Below are positions 28,651 through 37,727 of a stretch of 64,000 nucleotides of DNA, one piece after another. The stretch is taken from NCBI GenBank assembly GCA_019744975.1, contig JAIETP010000012.1:1-64000 (forward strand), given 5' to 3'. The notes below the pieces were generated by a model. It was not told the DNA's origin. It did no database searches and was given only the letters and a program-made list of their open reading frames with translations. Within the stretch, counting starts at the first letter, position 1, and each line of letters opens with the position of its first letter. The DNA is from Burkholderiales bacterium (GTDB taxonomy: Bacteria > Pseudomonadota > Gammaproteobacteria > Burkholderiales > SG8-41). The position numbers and the translations under genes are program-made.

Positions 28651-28667
28651 GCGGCTGCGTCAGCCGC
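28651..28667. repeat. Small hairpin between convergent hemF and kinase genes
   Basis: GCGGCTG (28651-28657) and CAGCCGC (28661-28667) pair around CGT and overlap the kinase stop codon. No T-run follows in either direction, so termination is uncertain. Confidence 0.35.
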
Positions 28668-30582
28668 CGCCTAGCCAGGACTTGACCGAACGCAGTCGTT
28701 CGCGCAACTGGCCGAGCATGGAGGCGTCGGAGGATTGCGCCGCCGCGACCTTGTGCTGCTTCAGCAATTTCGGCGTTTTGCGGAAAGACTGGTAACGCGC
28801 CAGCGCGGCATGTACATGCTGCTGCAGCAGTTTCAGGTTCAGCGGTTTGCTGAGGAAACGGAACACCTGGGCCTGGTTGATCAGATCAATCACCAGTTCC
28901 GAATCCGAGGCCTCGGTGGTCAGGATGGCGAGGATTTCCGGGTGATCCTGTTTCAGCAGCTTGAAAGTGGCGACCGACTTCTGGTCGCTGCTGCGGATGT
29001 CAGCGATGATCACGGCGATTTCATGTTCCTCGAGGAGGGTCAGCCCGCGCTCCATGTCCGGCGCGTGCAGCACCGGGCAGACACTGCCCATCAGCTCGTT
29101 GACGGCACGGAACACGCCCTGGTCCGGGTTCAGCACCAGGATGCCGCTGCCGAGTTTGTCGGGCACGATGACCGGCGCTGTCGCCATGTCGGCGAGTTCC
29201 AGCGCGATGGCCGCGGCCTCGCCGATGGTTTTCTGGATTTCAGTGTTATCCCAGGGTTTGCTGATGAAGCGGAACACCTCACCGTCATTGATCGAGCCGA
29301 CGATGGAGGCGAGGTCGGAATAACCGGTGAGCAGGATGCGCACCGTCTGCGGCGCAAAATCCTTGACCTGGCGCAGGAATTCGACGCCGGTCATTTCCGG
29401 CATGCGCTGGTCGCTGATGACCACGTGCGGGCGGAAACGTTTCAGGAACTCCATCGCTTCCGGGCCGCTGCTCGCAGTGAACACGTTGTACTGGTTGCGG
29501 AACACCGAACGCAAGGCGTTGAGTATGCGTTCTTCGTCGTCGACGAACAGCAGCTTTGCTTTTTTCCCGCCGGTGTCGAACGCTGCAGCCACCGGCGCGG
29601 CTGTCGCCGCCGGCGCCGCCGGTTCCGCAGCTGTCGCGGCCTTGGCCGCCTGCATGCCGGAAATCATCCGCGCCGCCGACACCAGTTTTGGATCGAGTCG
29701 CTGCGTCGGCACTTCGGCGGCTTCTTCGGCCGCGGTGACTTTACTGGTGCGCAGGCTGGCGGCGATGCCCTGCACAAAAGCCAGTGCGAATTCGCGCGCG
29801 TTCTGAAAGCGGTCCTCGCGCTTTTTTGCCAGCGCCTTGTGCGTGGCCCAGTCGAGCTGCACCGAAATCTGCGGATTGAATTCCGACGGATTGTCGGGGC
29901 GCTCGCCGATCACCTGGCGCATGATCTCGACGTTGCTGCCGATGAACGGCTTGCGGTTCGCCAGCAATTCGTAGGCGATCACGCCGGCGGCATAAATGTC
30001 GGTGCGCGCATCGGGTTCATCGCCGGTGAATTGTTCCGGAGACATGTAGCCGGGAGAACCCATGATCTCGCCGACCTGGGTCAGCGAGGACGAATCAAGA
30101 TGGGCGATGCCGAAGTCGCTGATCTTGATCCGGCCGTCGTCATTGATCAGGATGTTGGAGGGTTTGACGTCGCGATGTACCACGCCCTGGGCGTGGGCGT
30201 AACCGAGGCCGTCGAGCAGCTGGCGGATGATTTCGCCGATTTCCGCCAGCTCAAATTTGGCCTTGTTCTGCAGGTGTTCGTACAGAGATTTGCCGTTCAC
30301 CAGCTCCATCACGATGTAGGCGATGTCGTTGTCCTCGCCGTAATCGAAAATGGCGGCGATGCGCGGATGGGTCAGCCGGCCGACGGCCTGTGCTTCGTGG
30401 CGGAAACGTGCGATCGCGTACTGCAGTTCCGAAGGATCCATCGCCGACTTGGTGATGGTCTTGATCGCCACCTGGCGGTGAATCGCCGGGTCGAAGGCTT
30501 TGTAGACCACACCCATGCCGCCGCGGCCGAGGACGCCCTGCACCTCGTATTTGCCGATTTTTTTGGGAAAGCCGGTTGTCAT
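28660..30582 (-). CDS. Ser/Thr protein kinase fused to two receiver-type domains
   Basis: A 640-residue cytoplasmic hybrid. Residues 11-270 are a Hanks-type kinase: glycine loop GRGGMGVVYKAF (19-30), AIK lysine K41, catalytic HRDVKPSN (136-143), DFG (156-158) and GSPGYMSPEQ (175-184). An Ala/Pro-rich linker (about 283-338) leads to a receiver domain (342-465) with acidic D348-D349, phospho-acceptor D391 in ISDQRMPEMTG and K442. A second receiver-like domain (480-597) keeps D528 and K579 but lacks the usual acidic pair, so it may not be phosphorylated. The start overlaps the upstream histidine kinase stop (ATGA). I infer that the histidine kinase phosphorylates the receiver and tunes the Ser/Thr kinase. 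Confidence 0.9.
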   Translation of the reverse strand: MTTGFPKKIGKYEVQGVLGRGGMGVVYKAFDPAIHRQVAIKTITKSAMDPSELQYAIARFRHEAQAVGRLTHPRIAAIFDYGEDNDIAYIVMELVNGKSLYEHLQNKAKFELAEIGEIIRQLLDGLGYAHAQGVVHRDVKPSNILINDDGRIKISDFGIAHLDSSSLTQVGEIMGSPGYMSPEQFTGDEPDARTDIYAAGVIAYELLANRKPFIGSNVEIMRQVIGERPDNPSEFNPQISVQLDWATHKALAKKREDRFQNAREFALAFVQGIAASLRTSKVTAAEEAAEVPTQRLDPKLVSAARMISGMQAAKAATAAEPAAPAATAAPVAAAFDTGGKKAKLLFVDDEERILNALRSVFRNQYNVFTASSGPEAMEFLKRFRPHVVISDQRMPEMTGVEFLRQVKDFAPQTVRILLTGYSDLASIVGSINDGEVFRFISKPWDNTEIQKTIGEAAAIALELADMATAPVIVPDKLGSGILVLNPDQGVFRAVNELMGSVCPVLHAPDMERGLTLLEEHEIAVIIADIRSSDQKSVATFKLLKQDHPEILAILTTEASDSELVIDLINQAQVFRFLSKPLNLKLLQQHVHAALARYQSFRKTPKLLKQHKVAAAQSSDASMLGQLRERLRSVKSWLGGG

Positions 30583-32435
30583 TGCTGGTCGTCCAGGGTT
30601 GCGGTTTCCGGCGGCGTCAACGGCAGCACGATCGTGAAGCGGGTGCCTTGTCCTACAGTGGAATCAACGCTGATGCTACCACCGTGCTGCTCGATAATCT
30701 TGTATGAAATCGACAGCCCGAGGCCGGTGCCCTTGCCCACGGCCTTGGTGGTGAAAAACGGATCAAAAATTTTGGACATGATTTCCGGCGGAATACCCTT
30801 GCCGTTGTCGGCGATTTCGACGGCAACATGGTCTGCGCCCTCCATCCGCGTAAGGAGCGTGATTTCCCCGGCACCGCTTTCGATCGCCTGCGCCGCGTTG
30901 TTGATCAGGTTGAGGAACACCTGGTTCAGCTGTGAAGGCGAACAGGTGATGGCGGGAATTTCGCCGAAGTGTTTTTTGACTGAAAAATGCTTCAACTCGT
31001 GTTTGGCGAGTATCAGTGCGCTTTCGAGGCCCTCGTTCAGGTTGAAGCTCGATACCTTGCTGCGGTCGAGCCGGCTGAAATTTTTCAGGTTGAGTACGAT
31101 TTCCGAAATCTGCTCGATGCCGTAGAGTCCGTCGTTCGCGAGTTGACCGAGTTCGGCCAGCGCCTGCTGCTCGGCGAAATGGTGGATCAGGCTGCGTACC
31201 CCGGCATATTTGGCCTGCAGCCGCGCCGGGTCCGGGCTGGGGTCTTCCATCAGCCGCAGCAGCTTGTTGGTTTCGACAATCAGCTGCTTGACGTCGGGCA
31301 GCTTGCCGGCGACCGAGCCCAGGCTGTTCTTGACGTAGGCCAGCGGCGTGTTGATTTCGTGCGCGATGCCGGCGACCATCTGGCCCAGCGAGGACATTTT
31401 CTCGGTCTGGATCAGCTGCGACTCGGATTCCTTCAACTGCCGCAGCGCGTCCGTGAGTTCACGCGTGCGTTCTTCAACGCGGGATTCAAGGACGCGATAA
31501 CTGAGCGCCAGTTTTGACAGCAGCCAGCCAATCAGGATCAGCAGCGCACCGGCATAGGCGATCAGGTAAATGCGGTAACGTTCACCGTCGGACTGCACAT
31601 CGGCGCTTTCCGTGCTGAAAGCGTCGGTCAGGCTGTCGATGCGAGGCCCCGCCGAAGCGATCGTGATTTTCTGGAACAGTTCGTTTTCCACCGGTTTGGC
31701 GCCGAGGATCTGCTCCACCGTGGTGTCGACGCGGGCGAGGCCTTCGCGCAGCGCCGGCGGCACACCGGTGCCCGCCTTGCGCAAGTCGGCGGCGAAGAGT
31801 TCGACGTTCTTGCGCTGCAGATCAGAGGGGTCGGTGGCGTAACGCATGACCTGGGCGAACAGCAGCGCCGATGTGCTTTCCACGGCGACCAGGCGGTCGC
31901 GTTGCGCAAAACCCGCCCAGGCCCCCCGCACCAGTCCGGCGATTTCGTTGTCGAATTCAACCATGCGCCCCAGCGATTGCGTGACCGTGGCATTGGCCGC
32001 GCGATAACGGTTGATCAGTTCGATTTTCTGGCTGAATGCCTGCACCAGCGCCGGCAGGCTGCCGTTCAGCACCGGACTTCCGGCTTCCGCGGCGGACTGC
32101 TGCAGACGTTTCAGCAGTTCCGGTGCACGTGCGCCCCGGTCGTCCGCCGGACGTACTTTGCCGGAAGCGCCCTCGATCCGCGCGCGCAGCACCTCCAGGT
32201 CCCAGCGCGCATCGATTTCCCGCAGGTCGCGCAGGTAACTGAGAATTTCATTCTGCCGCCGGTAGTCGACACCCTGGCTCTTCAGATAGAGAAAACCGAG
32301 CAGCGCGACCAGTGCCGCGGCGATCAGCATGATCAGCGGTGTCCGCACTTTGCGTGACAACACGATTTCCCGCCCGCGGGCCAGCAGTTCTGCCGCCGGC
32401 AAATTTTTCAACTTGTTTTTGAGCTTATTCTCCAA
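30579..32435 (-). CDS. Membrane sensor histidine kinase
   Basis: A 618-residue sensor kinase. Membrane helices at about 34-52 and 288-308 flank a periplasmic all-helical region of about 235 residues that may be a ligand-binding bundle. A coiled coil (about 315-348) joins the HisKA-type motif GIAHEINTPLAYV with H359. The ATPase domain has an N box NLINNAAQAIE, DNGKGIPPE, FDPFFTTKAVGKGTGLGLSI. The TTG start is used because the next in-frame ATG would fall inside helix 1. Its first 11 bases overlap livF and its stop overlaps the Ser/Thr kinase gene by 4, tying it to both. Confidence 0.9.
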   Translation of the reverse strand: MENKLKNKLKNLPAAELLARGREIVLSRKVRTPLIMLIAAALVALLGFLYLKSQGVDYRRQNEILSYLRDLREIDARWDLEVLRARIEGASGKVRPADDRGARAPELLKRLQQSAAEAGSPVLNGSLPALVQAFSQKIELINRYRAANATVTQSLGRMVEFDNEIAGLVRGAWAGFAQRDRLVAVESTSALLFAQVMRYATDPSDLQRKNVELFAADLRKAGTGVPPALREGLARVDTTVEQILGAKPVENELFQKITIASAGPRIDSLTDAFSTESADVQSDGERYRIYLIAYAGALLILIGWLLSKLALSYRVLESRVEERTRELTDALRQLKESESQLIQTEKMSSLGQMVAGIAHEINTPLAYVKNSLGSVAGKLPDVKQLIVETNKLLRLMEDPSPDPARLQAKYAGVRSLIHHFAEQQALAELGQLANDGLYGIEQISEIVLNLKNFSRLDRSKVSSFNLNEGLESALILAKHELKHFSVKKHFGEIPAITCSPSQLNQVFLNLINNAAQAIESGAGEITLLTRMEGADHVAVEIADNGKGIPPEIMSKIFDPFFTTKAVGKGTGLGLSISYKIIEQHGGSISVDSTVGQGTRFTIVLPLTPPETATLDDQQ

Positions 32436-33129
32436 GATACGCTTGCCTCACTTGTGGGCTGGACAACAGGGTTTTCGCATTGTCGGCGAGTACGATGACG
32501 CCGCTTTCCATGACATAACCGCGATCACAGGTTTCCAGCGCCAGTTTCGCATTCTGTTCGACCAGCAGCATGGTCACCCCTTCCGCAGCAACTGCGCGCA
32601 CGGTCTCAAATATTTTCTGCACCATCAACGGCGCCAGTCCCATGCTCGGTTCGTCGAGCAACAGAAGCCTGGGCCGGCACATCAAGGCACGCGCCATGGC
32701 GAGCATCTGCTGCTCGCCGCCGGACAGGGTGCCGGCGGGCTGCGCACGGCGTTCCGCCAGCCGCGGAAACAGCGTGTAAGCGCGGTCGAAATCGCGCGTT
32801 ATGGCGGCCTTGTCATCATGAATGTAGGCGCCCATCGCCAGATTTTCCACCACCGTAAGCCGGGGAAACACGCCGCGCCCCTCGGGCACCATGGCCAGAC
32901 CGCGCCGCACCAGATGATACGCCGGTTTGCCGGTGATCTCGGCGCCGTCGTAGTCGATGCGGCCGGCGCTGGGTTTGAGCAGCCCGGATAGGGCTTTCAG
33001 CGTGCTGCTCTTGCCGGCACCATTGGCACCGATCAGCGCCACGACTTCGCCGCGCCCGACGGTGAGGTCTATGCCCTTGACGGCTTTGATGCCCCCGTAG
33101 GCCACTTCGAGCTTGTGTACGGTCAGCAT
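32425..33129 (-). CDS. livF: Branched-chain amino acid ABC transporter ATPase LivF
   Basis: One of two ATPases driving a high-affinity branched-chain (or related) amino acid importer. 234 residues: Walker A GANGAGKSST, signature LSGGEQQML, Walker B LLLLDEPSMGL, and the LivF-typical MVPEGRGVFPRLTV. ATG 33129 is chosen; the longer frame overlaps livG. It lies 7 bases after livG and overlaps the histidine kinase by 11. Confidence 0.93.
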   Translation of the reverse strand: MLTVHKLEVAYGGIKAVKGIDLTVGRGEVVALIGANGAGKSSTLKALSGLLKPSAGRIDYDGAEITGKPAYHLVRRGLAMVPEGRGVFPRLTVVENLAMGAYIHDDKAAITRDFDRAYTLFPRLAERRAQPAGTLSGGEQQMLAMARALMCRPRLLLLDEPSMGLAPLMVQKIFETVRAVAAEGVTMLLVEQNAKLALETCDRGYVMESGVIVLADNAKTLLSSPQVRQAYLGE

Positions 33130-33136
33130 GGCGGGC

Positions 33137-33913
33137 TCAGACCACCGTGCCGCCGAGATAGGCGGCAATGACTTTGGGATCGCGCTGCACCGCTGCGGGT
33201 TCACCCTCGGCGATTTTTTCACCGTAATCGAGCACGGCCACGCGGTGTGACAGGCCCATCACCAGCTTCATGTCGTGTTCGATCAGCAGCAGCGCGACGC
33301 CGCCGGCCAGTATCCGCTCCAGCAGTTTGCGCAGCGTGGCGGTTTCGGTGGCATTCATGCCTGCCGCCGGCTCATCAAGGGCGAGCAGCTTGGGTTCGGT
33401 GGCCAGCGCGCGGGCAATCTCGAGCCTGCGCTGGTCGCCGTAGGGCAGGTCGCGCGCGAGGGTGCCGGCGCGCGCCGCCAGTCCGCAATAATCCAGCAGC
33501 TCACGGGCACGCCGGGTGATCGCGCGTTCTTCGGCAGCGGCACCGCGCGTACGCAGTACCGCTCCCAGCACACCGGTGCGTGTGCGTACATGGCGGCCGA
33601 CCATGACGTTTTCCAGCGCGGTCATGCCGCCGAACAGGCGGATGTTCTGGAAAGTCCTTGCGATGCCCTGCCGCGCCACACGATGCGGCTTGCTGCCGGT
33701 GATCGTCTGGCCGTCAAAAGCCAGTTCGCCGGCATCCGCGGCATACAGACCCGTCAACACGTTGAACAGCGTGGTCTTGCCCGCGCCGTTGGGCCCGATC
33801 AATCCGAAAATCTCGCCGCGCCGCACGCTGATGGACACGTCGGTCAGCGCGGCGAGTCCGCCAAAATGTTTACTGATGCCGGTGGCGGCCAGCAGGATGT
33901 CAGCCGCTTGCAT
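33137..33913 (-). CDS. livG: Branched-chain amino acid ABC transporter ATPase LivG
   Basis: Second ATPase of the importer, 258 residues: Walker A GPNGAGKTTLF, GIARTFQNIRLF (Q-loop), the signature region in LPYGDQRRLEIARAL, and Walker B LLALDEPAAGMN. The extended loop after the Q-loop and the DEPAAGMN form are typical of LivG. It overlaps livM by 14 bases. Confidence 0.93.
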   Translation of the reverse strand: MQAADILLAATGISKHFGGLAALTDVSISVRRGEIFGLIGPNGAGKTTLFNVLTGLYAADAGELAFDGQTITGSKPHRVARQGIARTFQNIRLFGGMTALENVMVGRHVRTRTGVLGAVLRTRGAAAEERAITRRARELLDYCGLAARAGTLARDLPYGDQRRLEIARALATEPKLLALDEPAAGMNATETATLRKLLERILAGGVALLLIEHDMKLVMGLSHRVAVLDYGEKIAEGEPAAVQRDPKVIAAYLGGTVV

Positions 33914-34985
33914 GCCGCTTCTCCGTCATACGTTCCGTCACGTTCTCCGCAGTGCGCCGCCGCGCCGGCCAGATGCCCGACGGCCGGAACAGCATCATCA
34001 GCACCAGCGCCAGGCCGAACAGCAGCATGCGCAGGTCCGAGGGATCGATGAACACTTCGCCGAACCAGCGCTGCTGCAGCGGACCGATGTAACGCAGCGC
34101 TTCCGGCAATGCGGTCAGCAGCACGGCGCCGAGCACGACGCCGGCGACATTGCCCATGCCGCCGAGCACCACCATGCACAGCACCATGATGGAATCGATC
34201 AGGTGAAAACTCTCCGGGCTGATGAATCCCTGGAACGACGCGAACAGGCCGCCGGCGACGCCGCCGAAAGTGGCGCCCATCGCAAACGCCAGCAGCTTCA
34301 TGTTGCGGGTGTTGATGCCCATGGATGCCGCGGCGAGTTCGTCCTCGCGGATGGCCACCCAGGCGCGGCCGATGCGCGAATCTTCCAGCCGCCGCGAGAT
34401 GATGATCGACACCACGGCGCAGGCGAGGAATACGAAGTAATAGCTGTGCAATGCCGTGAAGGTCAGGCCGGCGAAGCTGTGGGTCTGTGCCAGGGAGAAA
34501 CCGCCGATCTGCAGCGGGTCGATCAGCGTGATGCCCTGCGGGCCGTTGGTGATGTTGACCGGGCGGTTCAGGTTGTTCAGCAGCACACGGATGATTTCAC
34601 CGAAGCCGAGCGTGACGATGGCCAGATAGTCGCCGCGCAGCCTGAGGGTCGGCGCGCCGAGCAGGATGCCGAACACGGCGGCCACCATCGCACCCAGCGG
34701 CAGCAGCACCAGGAACGGCCAGTGTATGGCCAGTTGCGGCGAAGCGAGCAGCGCATAACAGTAGGCACCGACCGCAAAAAACGCGATGTAGCCGAGGTCG
34801 AGCAGCCCGGCAAAACCGACCACGATGTTGAGCCCGAGTGCCAGCATGATGAACAACAAGGCCACATCGGCGATGCGCACCCAGGCGCGGCCGAGTGTGG
34901 CCTCGATCAGGAAGGGCGCGGCGAGCAGCAGCAGCGCGACGGCCACCCACAGCAGCCAGCGCCAGCGGGTCTGAGTCGCGTTCAT
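33900..34985 (-). CDS. livM: Branched-chain amino acid ABC transporter permease LivM
   Basis: Inner-membrane permease of the importer, 361 residues with about ten hydrophobic segments. It contains LRGDYLAIVTLGFGEIIR, the cytoplasmic coupling region RIGRAWVAIREDELAAASMGI and GGMGNVAGVVLGA. It pairs with LivH, whose stop overlaps its start by 4 bases. Confidence 0.93.
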   Translation of the reverse strand: MNATQTRWRWLLWVAVALLLLAAPFLIEATLGRAWVRIADVALLFIMLALGLNIVVGFAGLLDLGYIAFFAVGAYCYALLASPQLAIHWPFLVLLPLGAMVAAVFGILLGAPTLRLRGDYLAIVTLGFGEIIRVLLNNLNRPVNITNGPQGITLIDPLQIGGFSLAQTHSFAGLTFTALHSYYFVFLACAVVSIIISRRLEDSRIGRAWVAIREDELAAASMGINTRNMKLLAFAMGATFGGVAGGLFASFQGFISPESFHLIDSIMVLCMVVLGGMGNVAGVVLGAVLLTALPEALRYIGPLQQRWFGEVFIDPSDLRMLLFGLALVLMMLFRPSGIWPARRRTAENVTERMTEKRHASG

Positions 34986-35905
34986 GCGCGTTCTCCGCCG
35001 GGTTGACCGAGCAGTCCGGACGGCCGCAGCACCAGTACCAGCACCAGCACCAGGAAGGCGAAAATGTCACGGTAATTACTGCCCAGCACACCGCCGGTCA
35101 GGTCGCCGATGTAACCGGCGGCCAGGCTTTCGATGATGCCCAGCAACAGTCCGCCCAGCACCGCGCCGCCGACATTGCCGATGCCGCCGAGCACCGCCGC
35201 GGTGAAGGCTTTCAGCCCGAGCATGAAACCCATGAAGTAATGACCCAGCCCGTAATAGAGCACGACCATCAGCCCGGCGATGGCGCCGATGGCCGAACCG
35301 AGCACGAAGGTGAAGGCGATCACGGTGTTGGTGTTGACGCCCATCAGTCCGGCAACGTCCGGATTCTGCTCGGTGGCGCGCATCGCACGCCCCATGCGGC
35401 TGGCCTTGATGAACCACAACAGGCCCGCCATGATGGTGCAGGCGAGCAGGAATATCGCCGCCTGCAGGCTGGTCAGTTGCGCGCCGAAAATGGTGAACTG
35501 CGCGGGCTCGATGATCTCTGGCAGCGAGATGTACTGTTTGCCCCAGATCAGCGCCGCGGAATACTGCAGCAGTATCGATACGCCGATGGCGGTGATCAGC
35601 GGCGCCAGCCTGGGGGCGCGGCGCAGCGGCCGGTAGGCGATGCGTTCAATCGACAGGCCGAGGATTGCGCAGACCAGGACTGCGCTGCCGCCGGCGAGTA
35701 CGAGTATCACCGGCGCCGGCACCCCGGCCGCCGCCAGCAGCTGGATGACGGTCAGCGACACCAGCGCACCAATCATGGTGATGTCGCCATGGGCAAAATT
35801 GATCAGCCCGAGAATGCCGTAGACCATGGTGTAACCCAGGGCGACCAAAGCGTAGATGCTGCCCAGCACCAGGCCGTTGACGATTTGTTGCGCGAAAATT
35901 TCCAT
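34982..35905 (-). CDS. livH: Branched-chain amino acid ABC transporter permease LivH
   Basis: Second permease, 307 residues from the ATG before EIFAQQ. It has the family opening GLVLGSIYALVALGYTMVYG, INFAHGDI, the coupling loop RMGRAMRATEQNPDVAGLMG and GGIGNVGGAVLGG. A start seven codons further upstream is possible. It lies 60 bases after the binding-protein gene. Confidence 0.93.
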   Translation of the reverse strand: MEIFAQQIVNGLVLGSIYALVALGYTMVYGILGLINFAHGDITMIGALVSLTVIQLLAAAGVPAPVILVLAGGSAVLVCAILGLSIERIAYRPLRRAPRLAPLITAIGVSILLQYSAALIWGKQYISLPEIIEPAQFTIFGAQLTSLQAAIFLLACTIMAGLLWFIKASRMGRAMRATEQNPDVAGLMGVNTNTVIAFTFVLGSAIGAIAGLMVVLYYGLGHYFMGFMLGLKAFTAAVLGGIGNVGGAVLGGLLLGIIESLAAGYIGDLTGGVLGSNYRDIFAFLVLVLVLVLRPSGLLGQPGGERA

Positions 35906-35965
35906 CGCCAGATGTGGCAACGGCACCCGGGATGGGGTGCCGTTGCTCGAAGGATTGCCGCGGGT

Positions 35966-37222
35966 TTACTTCTTGGTTTCGGGTGCGGGTGTGGCGGCCG
36001 CCGGGGCCGAAGCCGCGGGAGTTGCGGCCGGCGCAGCATCCGGTTTGACGATTTCCAGCGGCTCCCACTTGCCGCCCTTGACCACGTAAATGGTGATCGG
36101 GCCGTTTTTCAGGTCGCCCTTGTCGTCAAACGCAATTGGCCCGATGACGCCCTGGTAATCGGTTTTGCCGATTTCCGCGAGGAATTTCGCGGGGTCGGCC
36201 GAGCCGGCGCGTTTCATCGCTTCAACAAAAACAAACACCGCGTCATAACCCATGGGCGCGAAGAGCTCGACTTCCTGGTTGAACTTGGCTTTGTATTTCT
36301 CGAGGAACGCCTTGCCGCCGGGCATCTGGTCTTTGGGCAGACCGGGGATCGAGGCCATCGCACCGTCGGAGGCATCGCCGGCGAGTTTGATGAAATTGGG
36401 CGTCTGCATGCCGTCGCCGCCGATGAACCTGGCCTTGATGCCGAGTTCCTTCATCTGTTTGACCATCGGTCCGGCCTGCGGATCGATGCCGCCGAACATG
36501 ATCAGGTCGGGTTTTTTGCCCTTGATCCTGGTCAGGATCGCCTTGAAGTCGGTGTCCTTGTCGGTGGTGTGTTCGCGGGCGATGATTTTTGCACCCAGTG
36601 TTTTGGCGGTGGCTTCGAAGTTGTCGGCGAGGCCCTGGCCGTAGGCCGTGCTGTCGTCGATGATCGCGATGTTTTTCGCTTTCAGCGTGTTGACCGCAAA
36701 GCGGGCCAGTGTCGGACCCTGCTGGCCGTCGTGCGCGACCACGCGGAAGGTGGTTTTGAATCCTTTCAGCGTGTAATCGGGATTGGTGGAAGACGGTGAA
36801 ATCTGCGGCACGCCGCCGTCGGCGTACACCTTGGACGCCGGAATCGATGCGCCGGAGTTGAAGTGGCCGACCACTGCGGCCACTTTGGCGTCGACCAGTT
36901 TTTGCGCGACCGTGGTGGCCTTGGTCGGGTTGGCTTCGTCGTCCTCGGAGACCAGTTCCAGTTTTACTTTTTTGCCGCCGATCTCGACGCCTTTGGCGTT
37001 GAGATCTTCGACCGCCAGTTGCACGCCGTTGCGGATGTCGATGCCGATATGCGCCTGGGGCCCGGTCAGGGGCGATGCCGAGCCGATTTTTACGGTCAGC
37101 ACTTCCGGCGCTTTCGGCGCTTCGGCTTTGGGTGCGGGCGGCGGCGTTTCCTTGCCGCAGGCGGTGATCAATGTCGCGGCAATCAGTGCCGCGGTGATGT
37201 GGCGCAAGGTGTGCATGTGCAT
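35966..37222 (-). CDS. Branched-chain amino acid ABC transporter substrate-binding lipoprotein
   Basis: The periplasmic binding protein (418 residues, Leu/Ile/Val-binding fold). The signal sequence ends in LITAC, a lipobox, so it is probably membrane-anchored. The fold begins KIGSASPLTGPQAHIGIDI and includes the ligand-site SPSSTNPDYTLKGF. An unusual Ala/Pro-rich tail (last 30 residues) follows the fold. ATG 37222 is chosen, with GGGAG upstream. It heads the chain of five liv genes plus two kinase genes. The true ligand may be a branched-chain or another amino acid, or an amide. Confidence 0.92.
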   Translation of the reverse strand: MHMHTLRHITAALIAATLITACGKETPPPAPKAEAPKAPEVLTVKIGSASPLTGPQAHIGIDIRNGVQLAVEDLNAKGVEIGGKKVKLELVSEDDEANPTKATTVAQKLVDAKVAAVVGHFNSGASIPASKVYADGGVPQISPSSTNPDYTLKGFKTTFRVVAHDGQQGPTLARFAVNTLKAKNIAIIDDSTAYGQGLADNFEATAKTLGAKIIAREHTTDKDTDFKAILTRIKGKKPDLIMFGGIDPQAGPMVKQMKELGIKARFIGGDGMQTPNFIKLAGDASDGAMASIPGLPKDQMPGGKAFLEKYKAKFNQEVELFAPMGYDAVFVFVEAMKRAGSADPAKFLAEIGKTDYQGVIGPIAFDDKGDLKNGPITIYVVKGGKWEPLEIVKPDAAPAATPAASAPAAATPAPETKK

Positions 37223-37369
37223 GGTGGCTCCCGGGTGAAGTCGAATCAGCAAACAATGATCATCAGCTGGCGCTGAGTCGTATTTAACCTGTTGTTACTG
37301 AAAGAGATTTATTGATTATCCGGGGGGGGCGGCGCAATGTCAATTTCAGCAACGGGAATGCCGCACAAC

Positions 37370-37394
37370 AAAAAAGCCGGCGCAGGCCGGCTTT
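37370..37394 (-). terminator. Intrinsic terminator after cytochrome c gene
   Basis: Arms AAAGCCGGC (37373-37381) and GCCGGCTTT (37386-37394) around GCAG. On the minus strand the stem is followed by six T residues, ending the cytochrome c transcript before the liv operon. Confidence 0.75.
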
Positions 37395-37418
37395 AATGGT
37401 GACAAAAAGACGCAGTGA

Positions 37419-37727
37419 TTACTTGAGCGTCAGCATCCAGGCCACCATGGCCTTGATGTCGTCTTCCTTGACGTGGGCGTTCGGCGGCATCGGAGTGGAT
37501 CCCCAGACACCGGATCCGCCGGCCTTCACTTTTTTCACCAGGTTGGCTTCGGCGCTTTTGTCGTTGCTGTACTTGGCGGCGATTTCCTTGTAGCTCGGGC
37601 CGATGACCTTGCGGTCGATGGCATGACAGGTCATGCAACCACTGGACTGGGCGAGTTTTTCTGATGCGGCGACGTTGCCGGAAAGCAGTACACCGAACGC
37701 AAACAGCACGGCAAAGACAAACTTCAT
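37419..37727 (-). CDS. Class I c-type cytochrome (c551/c552-like)
   Basis: A 102-residue periplasmic electron carrier. A signal peptide (to about VAASE) precedes the heme-binding CMTCH and the Met ligand in GSTPMPPN; size and layout match monoheme cytochrome c551/c552. ATG 37727 is preceded by AAGGAGC. It has its own terminator downstream. Confidence 0.92.
   Translation of the reverse strand: MKFVFAVLFAFGVLLSGNVAASEKLAQSSGCMTCHAIDRKVIGPSYKEIAAKYSNDKSAEANLVKKVKAGGSGVWGSTPMPPNAHVKEDDIKAMVAWMLTLK

Noticed and set aside
28735-31125. Plus-strand frame of 796 codons opposite both kinase genes
   Set aside because: Antisense to two genes with intact motifs; composition reflects complementary codon bias.
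34895-36799. Plus-strand frame of 634 codons opposite livH and the binding-protein gene
   Set aside because: Gln/His/Asp-rich shadow of conserved transporter genes, no start signal.
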